From an uncultured Eubacteriales bacterium (GTDB taxonomy: Bacteria; Bacillota; Clostridia; Oscillospirales; CAG-272), in NCBI GenBank assembly GCA_934446365.1, contig CAKSDZ010000002.1, positions 186,001 through 250,000 on the forward strand: 64,000 nt of DNA. Reading direction: 5' to 3'. Positions 1-9,209 of this stretch are shown in pieces (position 1 is the first letter of the stretch; every line of letters begins with the position of its first letter). The position numbers and the translations under genes are program-made. The notes under the pieces were generated by a model. That model did not search any database. It was not told the origin of the DNA and saw nothing but the letters and a program-made list of their open reading frames with translations.

Positions 1-209
1 AAAACATACAGAATCCCCGTATAAACCGCCATGATGATGGACGGCATTCTCACCTTTTCAAAGCGCGCACTTTCCTCCATAAGCTCCGAGATTCCGCCGA
101 GAAGCAGAAGATATCCGACAAAAGCCGGTGTCAGACCGATTCTCACCATGTCGATATCCAAATGAACATCAATATAAATAAAAAAGAATCCCCAAAACAG
201 TTTTTTCAT
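1..209 (-). CDS. Putative integral membrane protein, partial
   Basis: Only the N-terminal 69 residues are inside the window; the gene runs off the left edge. It begins MKKLFWGFFFIYIDVHLD and continues through PAFVGYLLLLGGISELMEE, a hydrophobic pattern seen in small multi-pass membrane proteins of Clostridia that have no assigned function. The start ATG is at 209, preceded by a GGGAGAGG ribosome site, and the gene follows rdgB by 14 bases, so it is probably the last gene of the plsX-smc-ftsY-rdgB transcript. No function can be assigned. Confidence 0.6.
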   Translation of the reverse strand, partial: MKKLFWGFFFIYIDVHLDIDMVRIGLTPAFVGYLLLLGGISELMEESARFEKVRMPSIIMAVYTGILYV

Positions 210-223
210 GGCCTCTCCCCTCG

Positions 224-850
224 TCACTTGCCGGTTATCCCGGTCAAAGCGGCAAATTCTTTGGCAAAGCGCTCCATGGCGCGTGCCCTGTGGCTGACTG
301 CGTTTTTCTCCTCTGCCGTCATTTCGGCAAAGGTTTTTCCAAGCGGCTCGTAAAGAAAATACGGATCATAGCCGAAGCCGCCCCCGCCGCGGGGCGCATC
401 GATGATAACCCCCGGGCATTCGCCGCGCACGACGATTTCCCGTCCGTCCGGAAATACACAGGCAATCGCCGACACAAAATGCGCCGCGCGCTCACTTTGC
501 GGAACATGCTTCATTTTTTCCACGAGCTTGCGGTTGTTGTCGGCGTCGTCATGACCGCCCGCCCAGCGCGCGGAATACACGCCCGGCTCGCCGCCCAGCG
601 CGTCGATGCAAAGACCGGAATCGTCCGCGATGCCGATATAGCCGAGCGCGGCGACGGTGCGCGCCTTGATGAGGGCGTTCGCCTCAAACGTCTCCCCATC
701 CTCGACAATCTCCGTCGTGTAGCCGATATCGTCAAGGGAAAGAAGCGCATACGGCTCGCCGTCCTTCGCAAGCGGGCAAAGCGCCGCAAGGAACGACGCA
801 AGCTCCCCTATTTTATGCCGGTTGTTCGACGCCATCACAATTTTTTCCAT
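224..850 (-). CDS. rdgB: Non-canonical purine NTP pyrophosphatase (RdgB/HAM1 family)
   Basis: Hydrolyses ITP, dITP and XTP to the monophosphates, keeping deaminated purines out of DNA and RNA. The 208 residues begin EKIVMASNNRHKIGEL, matching the family's SxNxxK phosphate-binding loop, and contain IADDSGLCIDALGG and GVYSARWAG, the standard substrate-binding blocks, and GGGGFGYDPYF and SHRARA near the C-terminus. Length is normal. The ATG at 850 has an AAAGGAG site. It lies 20 bases after ftsY and is probably co-transcribed. An ORF on the opposite strand across this gene is a shadow. Confidence 0.96.
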   Translation of the reverse strand: MEKIVMASNNRHKIGELASFLAALCPLAKDGEPYALLSLDDIGYTTEIVEDGETFEANALIKARTVAALGYIGIADDSGLCIDALGGEPGVYSARWAGGHDDADNNRKLVEKMKHVPQSERAAHFVSAIACVFPDGREIVVRGECPGVIIDAPRGGGGFGYDPYFLYEPLGKTFAEMTAEEKNAVSHRARAMERFAKEFAALTGITGK

Positions 851-870
851 GTCTTACTCCTTTGCCGCGA

Positions 871-1782
871 TTATTTCTCGAAGAGCGCGGTGACAAATTC
901 CTCCGCCGAGAATGGCTGCAAGTCGTCGGCCTTTTCGCCGACGCCGATGAATTTCACCGGAATGCCCAGCTCCCTTTTGATGGAAATGACGATGCCGCCC
1001 TTTGCGGTGCCGTCGAGCTTGGTCAAAACAAGGCCGCTGATATCCGCGGCATTCTTAAATTCCTTTGCCTGCACGACGGCGTTCTGTCCCGTCGTCGCAT
1101 CCAGCACAAGCAGCGTCTCGCGCACACTGTCCGGAAGCTCGCGGGTAATCACGCGGTCGATTTTTTCCAGCTCGTTCATCAGATTTTTCTTGTTGTGCAG
1201 ACGGCCTGCGGTATCGATGATCAGCACCTCCGTCCCGCGCTTTTTCGCGGCGGCGGCGGCATCAAATACGACCGCCGCGGGATCGGAGCCCTCGCTCTGC
1301 GAAATCAGCTCGACTCCCACGCGCTGTGCCCACACGCCGAGCTGATCGATCGCAGCGGCGCGGAAGGTATCGGCGGCAGCGAGCAGAACCTTCTTGCCGC
1401 TCTGCTTCATCACGTTCGCAATCTTGGCAATCGAGGTCGTCTTACCGACGCCGTTGACGCCGATCACCAAAATGACCGTCATTTTCCCGTCCTCAAACCG
1501 GATAGGCTCCCCCTCCCCGACGCTCTCGCGCAGAATGTCAAACAGCGCGGTCTTGGCATCTTCGGGATCGGTGATGCGCTCGTCGTGTATTTTGTCATGG
1601 AGCGCATCCAAAATCTCCATCGTCGTCTCGGCGCCGACGTCGGAGGTGATAAGCAGCTCCTCCAGCTCCTCGAACAGCTCGTCTCCGACATCGCGGTAGC
1701 TGCCGAAAATGGCGTCGATTCCCGCGACGAATGCCTTCTTTGTCTTTGTCAGACCTGCTTTCAGTTTATCAAAAAATCCCAT
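871..1782 (-). CDS. ftsY: Signal recognition particle receptor FtsY
   Basis: SRP receptor GTPase that docks ribosome-SRP complexes at the membrane for co-translational insertion. It has 303 residues: a short N-terminal amphipathic part (MGFFDKLKAGLTKTKKAF), a four-helix N domain, and the NG GTPase with G1 GVNGVGKTTSIAKIA, DTFRAAAIDQL, G3 DTAGR and G4 TKLDGTAKGG. The C-terminus GVGEKADDLQPFSAEEF is the family ending. There is no long acidic A domain, as usual in Firmicutes. It starts 18 bases after smc, the conserved rnc-smc-ftsY order of this phylum. Confidence 0.98.
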   Translation of the reverse strand: MGFFDKLKAGLTKTKKAFVAGIDAIFGSYRDVGDELFEELEELLITSDVGAETTMEILDALHDKIHDERITDPEDAKTALFDILRESVGEGEPIRFEDGKMTVILVIGVNGVGKTTSIAKIANVMKQSGKKVLLAAADTFRAAAIDQLGVWAQRVGVELISQSEGSDPAAVVFDAAAAAKKRGTEVLIIDTAGRLHNKKNLMNELEKIDRVITRELPDSVRETLLVLDATTGQNAVVQAKEFKNAADISGLVLTKLDGTAKGGIVISIKRELGIPVKFIGVGEKADDLQPFSAEEFVTALFEK

Positions 1783-1800
1783 GGATGGTTCCTTTCCCGT

Positions 1801-4800
1801 TTAGTGAAGCGTGACGCCGATTTTCTGTTCAATCTCCGACACGTCGATTGAAATGACGTCGGAAATTCCTTTTTCATGCATGGTTACGCCGTAAAGGCGC
1901 TCCGCCGCCTCCATCGTGCCGCGGCGGTGGGTGATAATGACGAACTGCGTCTTATCCGAATATTTTTTCACATAATCGGCGAATTTATCCACATTCACCT
2001 CGTCGAGCGCCGCCTCGATTTCGTCGAGAATACAGAACGGCGTCGGATTGACCTTCAGAATCGCAAAATACAGCGCGATGGCGACAAACGCCTGCTCGCC
2101 GCCGGAAAGCAGCGACATGTTTTTGATTACCTTGCCGGGCGGCGCGACGTTGATGTCGATTCCGCTCTCCAAAACATTTTCCGGATCGGAGAGGCGCAGC
2201 TCCGCGCGGCCGCCGCCGAACAGCTCCGTAAATACCTGACTGAAATTTGCGCCGATTTCCTCCACCGCGGCGAGAAAATCGCTTTTCATCGTCTCTTCCA
2301 GCGTCGAGATGATGTTCAAAAGGTCTTCCTTTGAAGCTTTGAGATCGGCAATCTGCTCCGTCAGCTCGTCAAACTGCTTTTTGACTTCCTTATATTCCTC
2401 AATGGCGTTTACATTGACGCTGCCGAGCGCGCGCAGCTGATTTTTATACTTCGTCTGCGCCGCGACGGCCTCGCTTCGCGTTTTTTCCGTGATTTTTTCG
2501 GCACAGCGGCGGGAAGCGTCGCTGTATGTAAGCTCATATTCGTCCCATAAGAAAGAAATCAGCTTCTCCTGTCTTTCCCGCAGGTTTTCGTACTCGGATT
2601 CGAGCTTTGTGTGCGTGCGGTAAAGAAGGTCGCGCCGGTCTATGATATCGCGGCTTTTCACGCGCAGCTCGGAAAGCCGTTTTTCAATCTCCAACGATGC
2701 CTCCGAAAGCTCGCCCTTTTTCCGTTCGCAGAGACGGAGCCGCTCCTCGACCTCGGCGGATTTCGCGCGAATCTCTTCCGCTTCTTTTGCGCCGTTTCGG
2801 ATTTTTTCCTCCGCCTGCGCGGCGGAAATGCGCAGCTCTTCCATCGAGCTTTCGATTTCCGATACACGCCGTGCGGCCGCCTCGTACATCTGGGAGAGCA
2901 TACCGAGGTTCGCTTCCTCCTTCGCCGCATCCACCGATACCGCGGAAAGCGCCGACTTAGCGGCTTCCAGACCCTCCGTAAGGGAGGTACGTTCCGCGGC
3001 AAGCTCCGTTAAAGTCTTTTCCGTTCTTTCCAGCTCCTCGGTAAAGCCGGTTTTCTTCTTGGAGATTCCGTCGATATCCGTTTCCGCCTTGGCGGCCTTG
3101 GACCGCACCGCGGCAAGCTCCGCGCGCAGCATTTCAAGCGTATCCGCCTGCGACTGCCTGTTGGATTTCAGCACGGTAAGCTGCGTCTGTTCGGCATCGT
3201 GCAGCGTTTTCAGCACCGATGCGGAGGAAAGCACGCCGTCCTCTTTTTTCTTCGCCTCTTCCAGCTGCGAGGTGAGCGTCTCTATCGCGCCCTCGGCTTC
3301 CTTTAACTGCTTCTCATATAAGGCAACCTCTTCGCCGAGCCGCTCGATTTGGGCACGCCGCGAAAGCATTCCGCCCTCCGCGGAAACCGAACCGCCCGTA
3401 AAGCTTCCGCCTGCGTTGATGACCTGTCCGTCCAGCGTGACGATCCGATACCGAAAATTCATCGCCCGTGCGATCCGGTTCGCGCACTCTATGTCCTTGG
3501 CAACAAGAACCCTGCCCGTCAGAGAGCGGACGATGCCGCGGAATTTATCCTCGCAGGACACAAGCGCGGACGCCGCCGAGACAAAGCCCTCCCGCACATT
3601 TTCCGGGATTTCCGACGCGGCGACCTCCGTTCCCCGCATCGTCGATACGGGATAAAACGTCGCGCGTCCCGCGTTCTTTTTCTTCAAATAGGCAATCGCC
3701 GCCTTCGCGGACTGCTCGTCCTCGCAGACGACGTTTTGAAGGCTTTGCCCGAATGCGATTTCAAGCGCCGTCTGATATGCCGCCGGCACGGTAACAAGCT
3801 TTGATACCGGCCCGTAAATCTTCACGGGACTACCGTCCGAAAGCCGGATTTTTCCCGCCTTATGCTCGCTCACCACAAACCGGACGGCGCCGGAATAGCC
3901 CTCGAGCAGCTCCTCCATGCGGACAAGATTCTGAATCTTGTGCCGGCGCTGGGAAATTTCGAGGAAAAGATTGTTTTTCCGTTCCGCCGCTTCCGCCATG
4001 CGGCGCTCATATTCGGCCTTTGCCGCCGCAATTTCGTCGAGACCGGCCTTTATTCCGTTTTCCTTTTCGACATAGCCGGCGATTTTCTCCTCGGCAAGAC
4101 CGAGCCTGTCGTCCAGCATACGGATGTCCGCTTCATGCTTTTCGATCGTCTCCCGAAGCTCATCCAGCTTTTCGAGATCGGAAGCCTTCTGTGCCGCGGC
4201 GACGGATTCCGCAACGACGGCGTCCGTCTGCGCCGCGCGCAGCTCGGCGATGCGGGTTTCACAGCCCGCTCTTTGCCTCTCGTTCTCGGAAAGCTCATCC
4301 TCATAATGTCCGACCGTCTCCTGCGCCGCGGACGACTTCTTCGCAAGCTCGCCGTGCGCCGTGCGCACCCGGTCAAGATCATGGGAGAGCCTTTCATATT
4401 CCGCACGCGCCGCCGCCGCCGATTCCCCGGAAGCGCGGATTCTCTCGCCGGAGCTTGCAATCAGCTCCCGCAGATGCGCCGCGTCGTTTTCCGCGAGCTT
4501 GATCTGCGATTCGTTTTCATGCAGCTCACCCGAAAGCGAGAGAATCTCGGCTGTGAGCCGTTCGCTCTCGATCTTATTTTTCATATCGTCGTCGCGCGCC
4601 TTCTCCTCGGCGCGCTCGATATCCGCCCGCGTCTCGTCGGCCCGGTCAAGCTCCGCCTTGGATAAAACCAGCTTTGAGGAAAGCTCGTCCGCGTCGGCCT
4701 TGGTGTGATCGATGTCGTAAAGCGAAAGCGAAATATCCACCGCCATCTTCGCGTCGCGGATTTCGAGATACTTTTTCGCCTTTTCGGATTCCTTTTCAAG

Positions 4801-5424
4801 CGGTCCCACGCGCTCGGAGAGCACACTCGCAATATCCTCGAGCCGCACGAGATTTTCGCTTGTGGCATCGAGCTTTTTCGTCGCCTCCGTTTTCTGATAG
4901 CGGTATTTTGCAATGCCCGCCGCCTCCTCGAAAATCGCGCGTCGTTCGTCGTTTTTCTGGGAAATGATTTCGGCGATCTTGCCCTGTCCGATGATGGAAT
5001 AGCCGTCGCGGCCGAGTCCTGTCCCCATAAAAAGCTCATGGATATCTTTGAGACGCACCGCCTTGCGGTTGATGAAGTATTCGCTCTCCCCAACGCGGTA
5101 ATAACGGCGCGTCACCGTAACCTCGTCATACTCCGCCATGGAGAGAACCTTTCCCCCCTCCTCCGTGTTGTCGAACGTGACCGAAACCTCCGCATAGCCC
5201 ATCGGACTGCGCTTTTGGGAGCCGGCGAATACCACGTCCTCCATTTTTCCGCCGCGGATATTCTTGGAGGACATCTCGCCGAGCACCCAGCGCATCGCGT
5301 CGGATATATTCGATTTTCCGCTTCCGTTGGGTCCCACAACGACCGTAATCCCGCGGTCAAACGAGATGACCGTCTTGTCCGGAAACGATTTAAAGCCTTG
5401 AAGTTCAAGCGTTTTCAAACGCAT
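1801..5424 (-). CDS. smc: Chromosome segregation ATPase SMC
   Basis: Structural maintenance of chromosomes protein that, with ScpA and ScpB, compacts and individualises the chromosome. The N-terminus MRLKTLELQGFKSFPDKT leads to Walker A GPNGSGKSNISDA. Two long coiled-coil arms flank a hinge with GGSFTGGS in the middle. The C-terminal head has the signature LLSGGEQAFVAIAL and Walker B FCILDEIEAALDE. About 1207 residues, normal length. I start at the ATG at 5424, preceded by AGGAAAGG; a TTG 27 bases upstream is in frame, but the family begins at MRLK. It is followed closely by ftsY. Confidence 0.97.
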   Translation of the reverse strand: MRLKTLELQGFKSFPDKTVISFDRGITVVVGPNGSGKSNISDAMRWVLGEMSSKNIRGGKMEDVVFAGSQKRSPMGYAEVSVTFDNTEEGGKVLSMAEYDEVTVTRRYYRVGESEYFINRKAVRLKDIHELFMGTGLGRDGYSIIGQGKIAEIISQKNDERRAIFEEAAGIAKYRYQKTEATKKLDATSENLVRLEDIASVLSERVGPLEKESEKAKKYLEIRDAKMAVDISLSLYDIDHTKADADELSSKLVLSKAELDRADETRADIERAEEKARDDDMKNKIESERLTAEILSLSGELHENESQIKLAENDAAHLRELIASSGERIRASGESAAAARAEYERLSHDLDRVRTAHGELAKKSSAAQETVGHYEDELSENERQRAGCETRIAELRAAQTDAVVAESVAAAQKASDLEKLDELRETIEKHEADIRMLDDRLGLAEEKIAGYVEKENGIKAGLDEIAAAKAEYERRMAEAAERKNNLFLEISQRRHKIQNLVRMEELLEGYSGAVRFVVSEHKAGKIRLSDGSPVKIYGPVSKLVTVPAAYQTALEIAFGQSLQNVVCEDEQSAKAAIAYLKKKNAGRATFYPVSTMRGTEVAASEIPENVREGFVSAASALVSCEDKFRGIVRSLTGRVLVAKDIECANRIARAMNFRYRIVTLDGQVINAGGSFTGGSVSAEGGMLSRRAQIERLGEEVALYEKQLKEAEGAIETLTSQLEEAKKKEDGVLSSASVLKTLHDAEQTQLTVLKSNRQSQADTLEMLRAELAAVRSKAAKAETDIDGISKKKTGFTEELERTEKTLTELAAERTSLTEGLEAAKSALSAVSVDAAKEEANLGMLSQMYEAAARRVSEIESSMEELRISAAQAEEKIRNGAKEAEEIRAKSAEVEERLRLCERKKGELSEASLEIEKRLSELRVKSRDIIDRRDLLYRTHTKLESEYENLRERQEKLISFLWDEYELTYSDASRRCAEKITEKTRSEAVAAQTKYKNQLRALGSVNVNAIEEYKEVKKQFDELTEQIADLKASKEDLLNIISTLEETMKSDFLAAVEEIGANFSQVFTELFGGGRAELRLSDPENVLESGIDINVAPPGKVIKNMSLLSGGEQAFVAIALYFAILKVNPTPFCILDEIEAALDEVNVDKFADYVKKYSDKTQFVIITHRRGTMEAAERLYGVTMHEKGISDVISIDVSEIEQKIGVTLH

Positions 5425-5499
5425 TTCGATAACCGTGCCTTTCCTGCGCAAGCCGCCAAAAGTGCATACGCCAAAAATATAAGAGAGCTCGGATGAAAG

Positions 5500-6510
5500 T
5501 CAGCCGTCCGATATCCGCATCCGAAAGGAATGGGGCGAAATTTCCGCCGACGCCATGAATTTCATGCCGCCAAGCGCAAATTTTTCCGTTAAGTAGGTTC
5601 TGTTCATGCCATGCTGACCGATCGCCTTGGAAAGATCGGCCGGCGCCGTCATAACCGTGACATGGCGTCCCGCGGCTTCCTTTCCGGCAAGCCCGTGCTC
5701 CATCGCATCGCGGAAATACCTGCCGTAAGCAAGCTCTCCGATTGCCGGATGATAACCGCCGCTCACAACGGCGCCTTCCATCTCCCCCGATTGCAGTCCG
5801 ACCCGAATGACGGGAATCCCACGCGCGATAAAAACGGAAAGAGCCGCCGCCGTGCGCTCCACCGCCGTCTCCGCGACAAGCGGCGTATATTCTCCGCGAG
5901 CCGCCATATCGGCAAGCGCCGTTCCCCGAAATACCACCGTGGGATAGATTCTCGCGCCCATGGCGCCCATATCGCAGATGGCGCGCGCCGTCTCCGTCTC
6001 GGAAGTCTCATCCGAGCCCGGAAGTCCGATCATCATCTGTCCGACAAGCTCGAAGCCGTACCGCCGGATAAGACCGCACGCGCGCCTTGTATCCGCCGCC
6101 GTATGCCCGCGGCGGGAGGCGGCAAGCACGCCGTCGTCCATGCTTTGGATGCCAAGCTCAACCGTGCGCACGCGGTACCGTTTCAAAAGATTCAGAATTT
6201 CCTCGTCGATATAGTCCGGACGCGTCGAAATGCGGATCGATTCGCATTTTCCCGCGTCGATATATTCGTTTGCAAGCGCGAGAAGCCGTACCATCTCCGG
6301 CCGGCCGATGCCGGTGAAGCTCCCGCCGAAATATGCAATCTGTGTCGGGATATGTGCATCTGCCGTCGCAAATGCACGGTCGAGCTCTCCTTTCACTGCG
6401 GCAAAATCGTAGTCGCCATGACCGGAGATCGTTCGCTGATTGCAGAAGACGCAGTCGTTCGGACAGCCGAGATGCGGGATAAAAACCGGAACATTGATGT
6501 GCTTTTTCAT
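5500..6510 (-). CDS. Radical SAM protein, ELP3-like (elongator complex protein 3 family)
   Basis: 336 residues with the 4Fe-4S radical SAM motif in GCPNDCVFCNQ (C-x4-C-x2-C as written) and a TIM-barrel pattern: YFGGSFTGIG, ISTRPDYIDEEIL, VELGIQSMDDGVL, GQMMIGLPGSDE. These are the radical SAM blocks of the ELP3/HemN-like group, but the acetyltransferase domain of true Elp3 is absent. Its ATG overlaps the rnc stop as ATGA, so the two are translationally coupled. Proteins of this type sit between rnc and smc in many Clostridia; their substrate is not known to me. A tRNA-modification role would be inference. Confidence 0.85.
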   Translation of the reverse strand: MKKHINVPVFIPHLGCPNDCVFCNQRTISGHGDYDFAAVKGELDRAFATADAHIPTQIAYFGGSFTGIGRPEMVRLLALANEYIDAGKCESIRISTRPDYIDEEILNLLKRYRVRTVELGIQSMDDGVLAASRRGHTAADTRRACGLIRRYGFELVGQMMIGLPGSDETSETETARAICDMGAMGARIYPTVVFRGTALADMAARGEYTPLVAETAVERTAAALSVFIARGIPVIRVGLQSGEMEGAVVSGGYHPAIGELAYGRYFRDAMEHGLAGKEAAGRHVTVMTAPADLSKAIGQHGMNRTYLTEKFALGGMKFMASAEISPHSFRMRISDG

Positions 6511-7226
6511 CCGACGATATAATTTTTCAGTGCATCCTCGGCGGCGGCGATTTCCGCCTTTTTCTTGCTCGAACCCTCTCCCCGCCCCATGACGTTGTTA
6601 TCGATTCTGACCTCGCAGACATAGCGCTTGTCATGATCCGGTCCGCTCTCCGATACGATATCGTATTCCAGCATGCCGCGTGCCTCTTGAACGATCTCCT
6701 GCAAATGGGATTTCGGATCGATAATCGGGCGCTCGGAGAGAATCTTTCGGATTTCTCCCTCGATAAAGGGCGTCAGGAATGTGACCACCGTGTCGAGATT
6801 TTTTCCGGAATCGAGATAAACCGCGGCGACGAGCGCTTCAAATGCATCTTCAAGGATTTTGTCCTGATCGCGTCCGTTGGAGGCCTCCTGTCCATGGCCG
6901 AGATAGAGAAAATCGCCGAGTCCGAGTGTCCTTGCAAAGCCGGCAAGCGAACGCGTGCAGACGATATCCGCACGAATCTTCGTGAGATCCCCTTCGGGAT
7001 GACCGGAAAAGAAATCGAACAGAAAACCGCTCGCCACAACGGAAAGCACGGAATCCCCGAGAAACTCCAAGCGCTCGTTCGAGCTTATTCCGTATTGCTT
7101 ATTCTCATTGGCATAGGAGGAATGGCGCATCGCCTCGTTTAAATATTCCTTTTTCCGGAACACATACCCGATTTTTTCTTCAAGAAAGCATAGATTCCGC
7201 GGCAAAGAACCGTTTTTCGCCGTCAT
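6507..7226 (-). CDS. rnc: Ribonuclease III
   Basis: Double-strand-specific endoribonuclease that processes rRNA precursors and structured mRNAs. The catalytic signature is NERLEFLGDSVLS, with further acidic residues in EDAFEALVAAVYLDSG. A C-terminal double-stranded RNA-binding domain covers about residues 165-239 (DPKSHLQEIVQEA through KKKAEIAAAEDALKNYI). 239 residues is normal. An AGGAGG site precedes the ATG at 7226. It lies 22 bases after plsX; acpP, which separates plsX from rnc in many Firmicutes, is missing. Confidence 0.97.
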   Translation of the reverse strand: MTAKNGSLPRNLCFLEEKIGYVFRKKEYLNEAMRHSSYANENKQYGISSNERLEFLGDSVLSVVASGFLFDFFSGHPEGDLTKIRADIVCTRSLAGFARTLGLGDFLYLGHGQEASNGRDQDKILEDAFEALVAAVYLDSGKNLDTVVTFLTPFIEGEIRKILSERPIIDPKSHLQEIVQEARGMLEYDIVSESGPDHDKRYVCEVRIDNNVMGRGEGSSKKKAEIAAAEDALKNYIVG

Positions 7227-7248
7227 ATGCGCACCTCCTTTTTAAAGA

Positions 7249-8274
7249 TTATTCCTGACTTTTTTCGGCTTCCGGAGTCGGTGCCGTAAAATTCGCCGCT
7301 TGACGCTCGATTTCCTCGATGACGCCGGTCTCAGCGTATGTGACCGCCTGTCTGACGGCATTTTTGATCGCACTTGCGTCCGAGCTGCCGTGCGCCTTGA
7401 TGACCGGCTTTGCAAGGCCGAGGAACGGCGCGCCGCCGTATTCACGCGGATCAAAGAATTTCTTCATTTTTCTCGCTTTTCCGTGCACAAGCGCGCCGGA
7501 AAGCATGCTGATCGTGCCGGAATGGAACATCTCCTGCACCTTTTCCATCAGGAAACGGCAAAGCCCCTCGCTGGTTTTGAGAATGATATTGCCCGTGAAG
7601 CCGTCGCATACGAGCACCTCGCATTTGCCGTAAGGAAATTCCTTCCCTTCGATATTTCCGATGAAATTGATTTCCTTCATATCTTTCAACAGACGGTGAG
7701 CCTCCACATACAGCGGCGTTCCCTTGTGCTCTTCGGTGCCGTTGTTGACAAGTCCCACACGCGGACTTTCGATTCCGAATACCTTTTCCATATAGACGGA
7801 GCCGAGACACGCAAACTGCGCGAGATAATCGGCGCTCACCGTGACGTTCGCACCGCAGTCGAGCAGCAGCACGGGACTGGCATACGGAAGAATCGTTCCG
7901 AGCGCGGCGCGGCGGATACCTCTGATCCGTTTCACAATCAGCGTAGCTCCGGTAAAATATGCCCCTGTATTCCCGGCGGAAACCGCGGCGTCGCCGTAGC
8001 CTTCGGCGACAAGTCTCAACGTCTTCGCCATCGAGGCTTCCTTGTGCGTTTGGAAAATGCTCATAGGGTCATCCTCCATGGTGACGACGTCGTCGGCATG
8101 GACGATCTCAAAGCTTCCCTCGGACGCCTGCTCTTCCGCAAGAGCCTCACGGATCACCGATTCGTTTCCCACAAGCACAATATCCGTCCCGTATTCTTCT
8201 TTTGCAAGAATCGCGCCCCGTATCAGCTCGCTCGCCGGTTTATCCGCGCCCATTACATCCAATATGATTTTCAT
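7249..8274 (-). CDS. plsX: Phosphate acyltransferase PlsX
   Basis: Converts acyl-ACP to acyl-phosphate, the donor used by PlsY in phosphatidate synthesis; a peripheral membrane enzyme. It begins MKIILDVMGADKPASELIRGA, the family N-terminus, and contains SAGNTGAYFTGATLIVKRIRGI and VCDGFTGNIILKTSEG. I start at the ATG at 8274 behind GGAGG with a good gap; an in-frame TTG 12 bases upstream overlaps that site. The C-terminal extension after about residue 320 is short and acidic. It is the first gene of the operon leading to rdgB, with a promoter directly upstream. Confidence 0.96.
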   Translation of the reverse strand: MKIILDVMGADKPASELIRGAILAKEEYGTDIVLVGNESVIREALAEEQASEGSFEIVHADDVVTMEDDPMSIFQTHKEASMAKTLRLVAEGYGDAAVSAGNTGAYFTGATLIVKRIRGIRRAALGTILPYASPVLLLDCGANVTVSADYLAQFACLGSVYMEKVFGIESPRVGLVNNGTEEHKGTPLYVEAHRLLKDMKEINFIGNIEGKEFPYGKCEVLVCDGFTGNIILKTSEGLCRFLMEKVQEMFHSGTISMLSGALVHGKARKMKKFFDPREYGGAPFLGLAKPVIKAHGSSDASAIKNAVRQAVTYAETGVIEEIERQAANFTAPTPEAEKSQE

Positions 8275-8335
8275 ATCAACCTCCAAAAGCTCCGCGCCGC
8301 CCGCGGGACACGCTGAATAATTTCATATATGATAT

Positions 8336-8364
8336 ATTATATCTCTTTTGCCGTGATTTTTCAA
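8336..8364 (-). promoter_or_regulatory. Promoter of the plsX operon
   Basis: On the minus strand TTGAAA (8359-8364) and TATAAT (8336-8341) are separated by 17 bases, a good sigma-A promoter about 60 bases upstream of plsX. No FapR-like operator is evident. Confidence 0.75.
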
Positions 8365-8421
8365 TAATATATCGGAAAAAATGGGTGGGAAATCAAAAAT
8401 TAAGATTTTTGGAAATGGTAT

Positions 8422-8785
8422 GTGCTTTTCTCACTGAGGAGAAAAGCACCAAAAGACTCATTGAGGCTTCCGCCTCAAACTCCCATCCATCTGCCGGGAA
8501 GCGCATACCCACGGCTCGAAAGGTGTTGCAGTGCTCGCGGGGCTCGCACAGGCCACCACTCCCCGTGCGGGACGCAACTGCGAGTGGGAAGTACGCGCCC
8601 GCAGGCGCAAGGCTGCCGTAACGCACTTGCCGCCCGTTCGGCGTGTTCCGCCGTGGATTGCGTACCCCTGCGGTACGCAAACACGTGCCGGGAGCCGACG
8701 AGACGTGCTCTTGGCTCGCACGAACGGTCAAGCGGTACGCTTGCGGCTTCTTTTCGTTCTTTTCTTGTGTGGACAAGAAAAGAAC
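8422..8785 (+). repeat. Structured repeat element, copy 1 (array 1)
   Basis: First of three head-to-tail copies between plsX and topA. The left end is an 11-bp hairpin (arms 8422-8432 and 8439-8449, loop ACTGAG) and the right end a 13-bp perfect hairpin (8756-8768 and 8773-8785). The right end read in reverse resembles the left end, so the unit has imperfect terminal inverted repeats. Inside are smaller stems: TTGAGGC/GCCTCAA at 8461-8478, a CGGCG/CGCCG stem, and CAAGCG/CGCTTG at 8729-8743. All reading frames are open over much of it because it is GC-rich; I see no credible coding. An outer hairpin CTCCTTT-AC-AAAGGAG (8792-8807) separates it from copy 2. Confidence 0.85.
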
Positions 8786-8816
8786 ACATTCCTCCTTTAC
8801 AAAGGAGAATAAAGAT

Positions 8817-9180
8817 GTCGTTTTCTCACCGACGAGAAAACGACGAAAAGAGTCGTTGAGGCTTCCGCCTCAAACTCCCATCCATCTGCTGGGAAGTGCA
8901 TACCCACGGCTCGAAAGGTGTTGCAGTGCTCGCAGAGCTCGCACAGGCCACCACTCCCCGTGCGGAGAGTAACTGCGACTGGAAAGCCCGCGCCCGCAGG
9001 CGCAAGGCTGCCGGAGCGCGCTCGCTGTCCGTTCGGCGTGTTCCGCCGTGGATTGCGTACCCCTGCGGTACGCAAACACGTGCCGGGAGCCGACGAGACG
9101 TGCTCTTGGCTCGCACGAACGGTCAAGCGGCACGCTTGCGGTTTCTTTTCGTTCTTTTCTTGTACGGACAAGAAAAGGAC
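8817..9180 (+). repeat. Structured repeat element, copy 2 (array 1)
   Basis: Same length and body as copy 1. The left hairpin is rewritten as GTCGTTTTCTC/GAGAAAACGAC (8817-8844), with both arms changed together relative to copy 1. The right hairpin is 9151-9163 with 9168-9180. The body carries the CGGCGTG...CGCCG stem and a GCGTACC/GGTACGC stem. It is followed by a short CTCCTTT-containing spacer and copy 3. Confidence 0.85.
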
Positions 9181-9209
9181 ACGTTTCTCCTTTCCAAAGA
9201 AGAAGAAAT

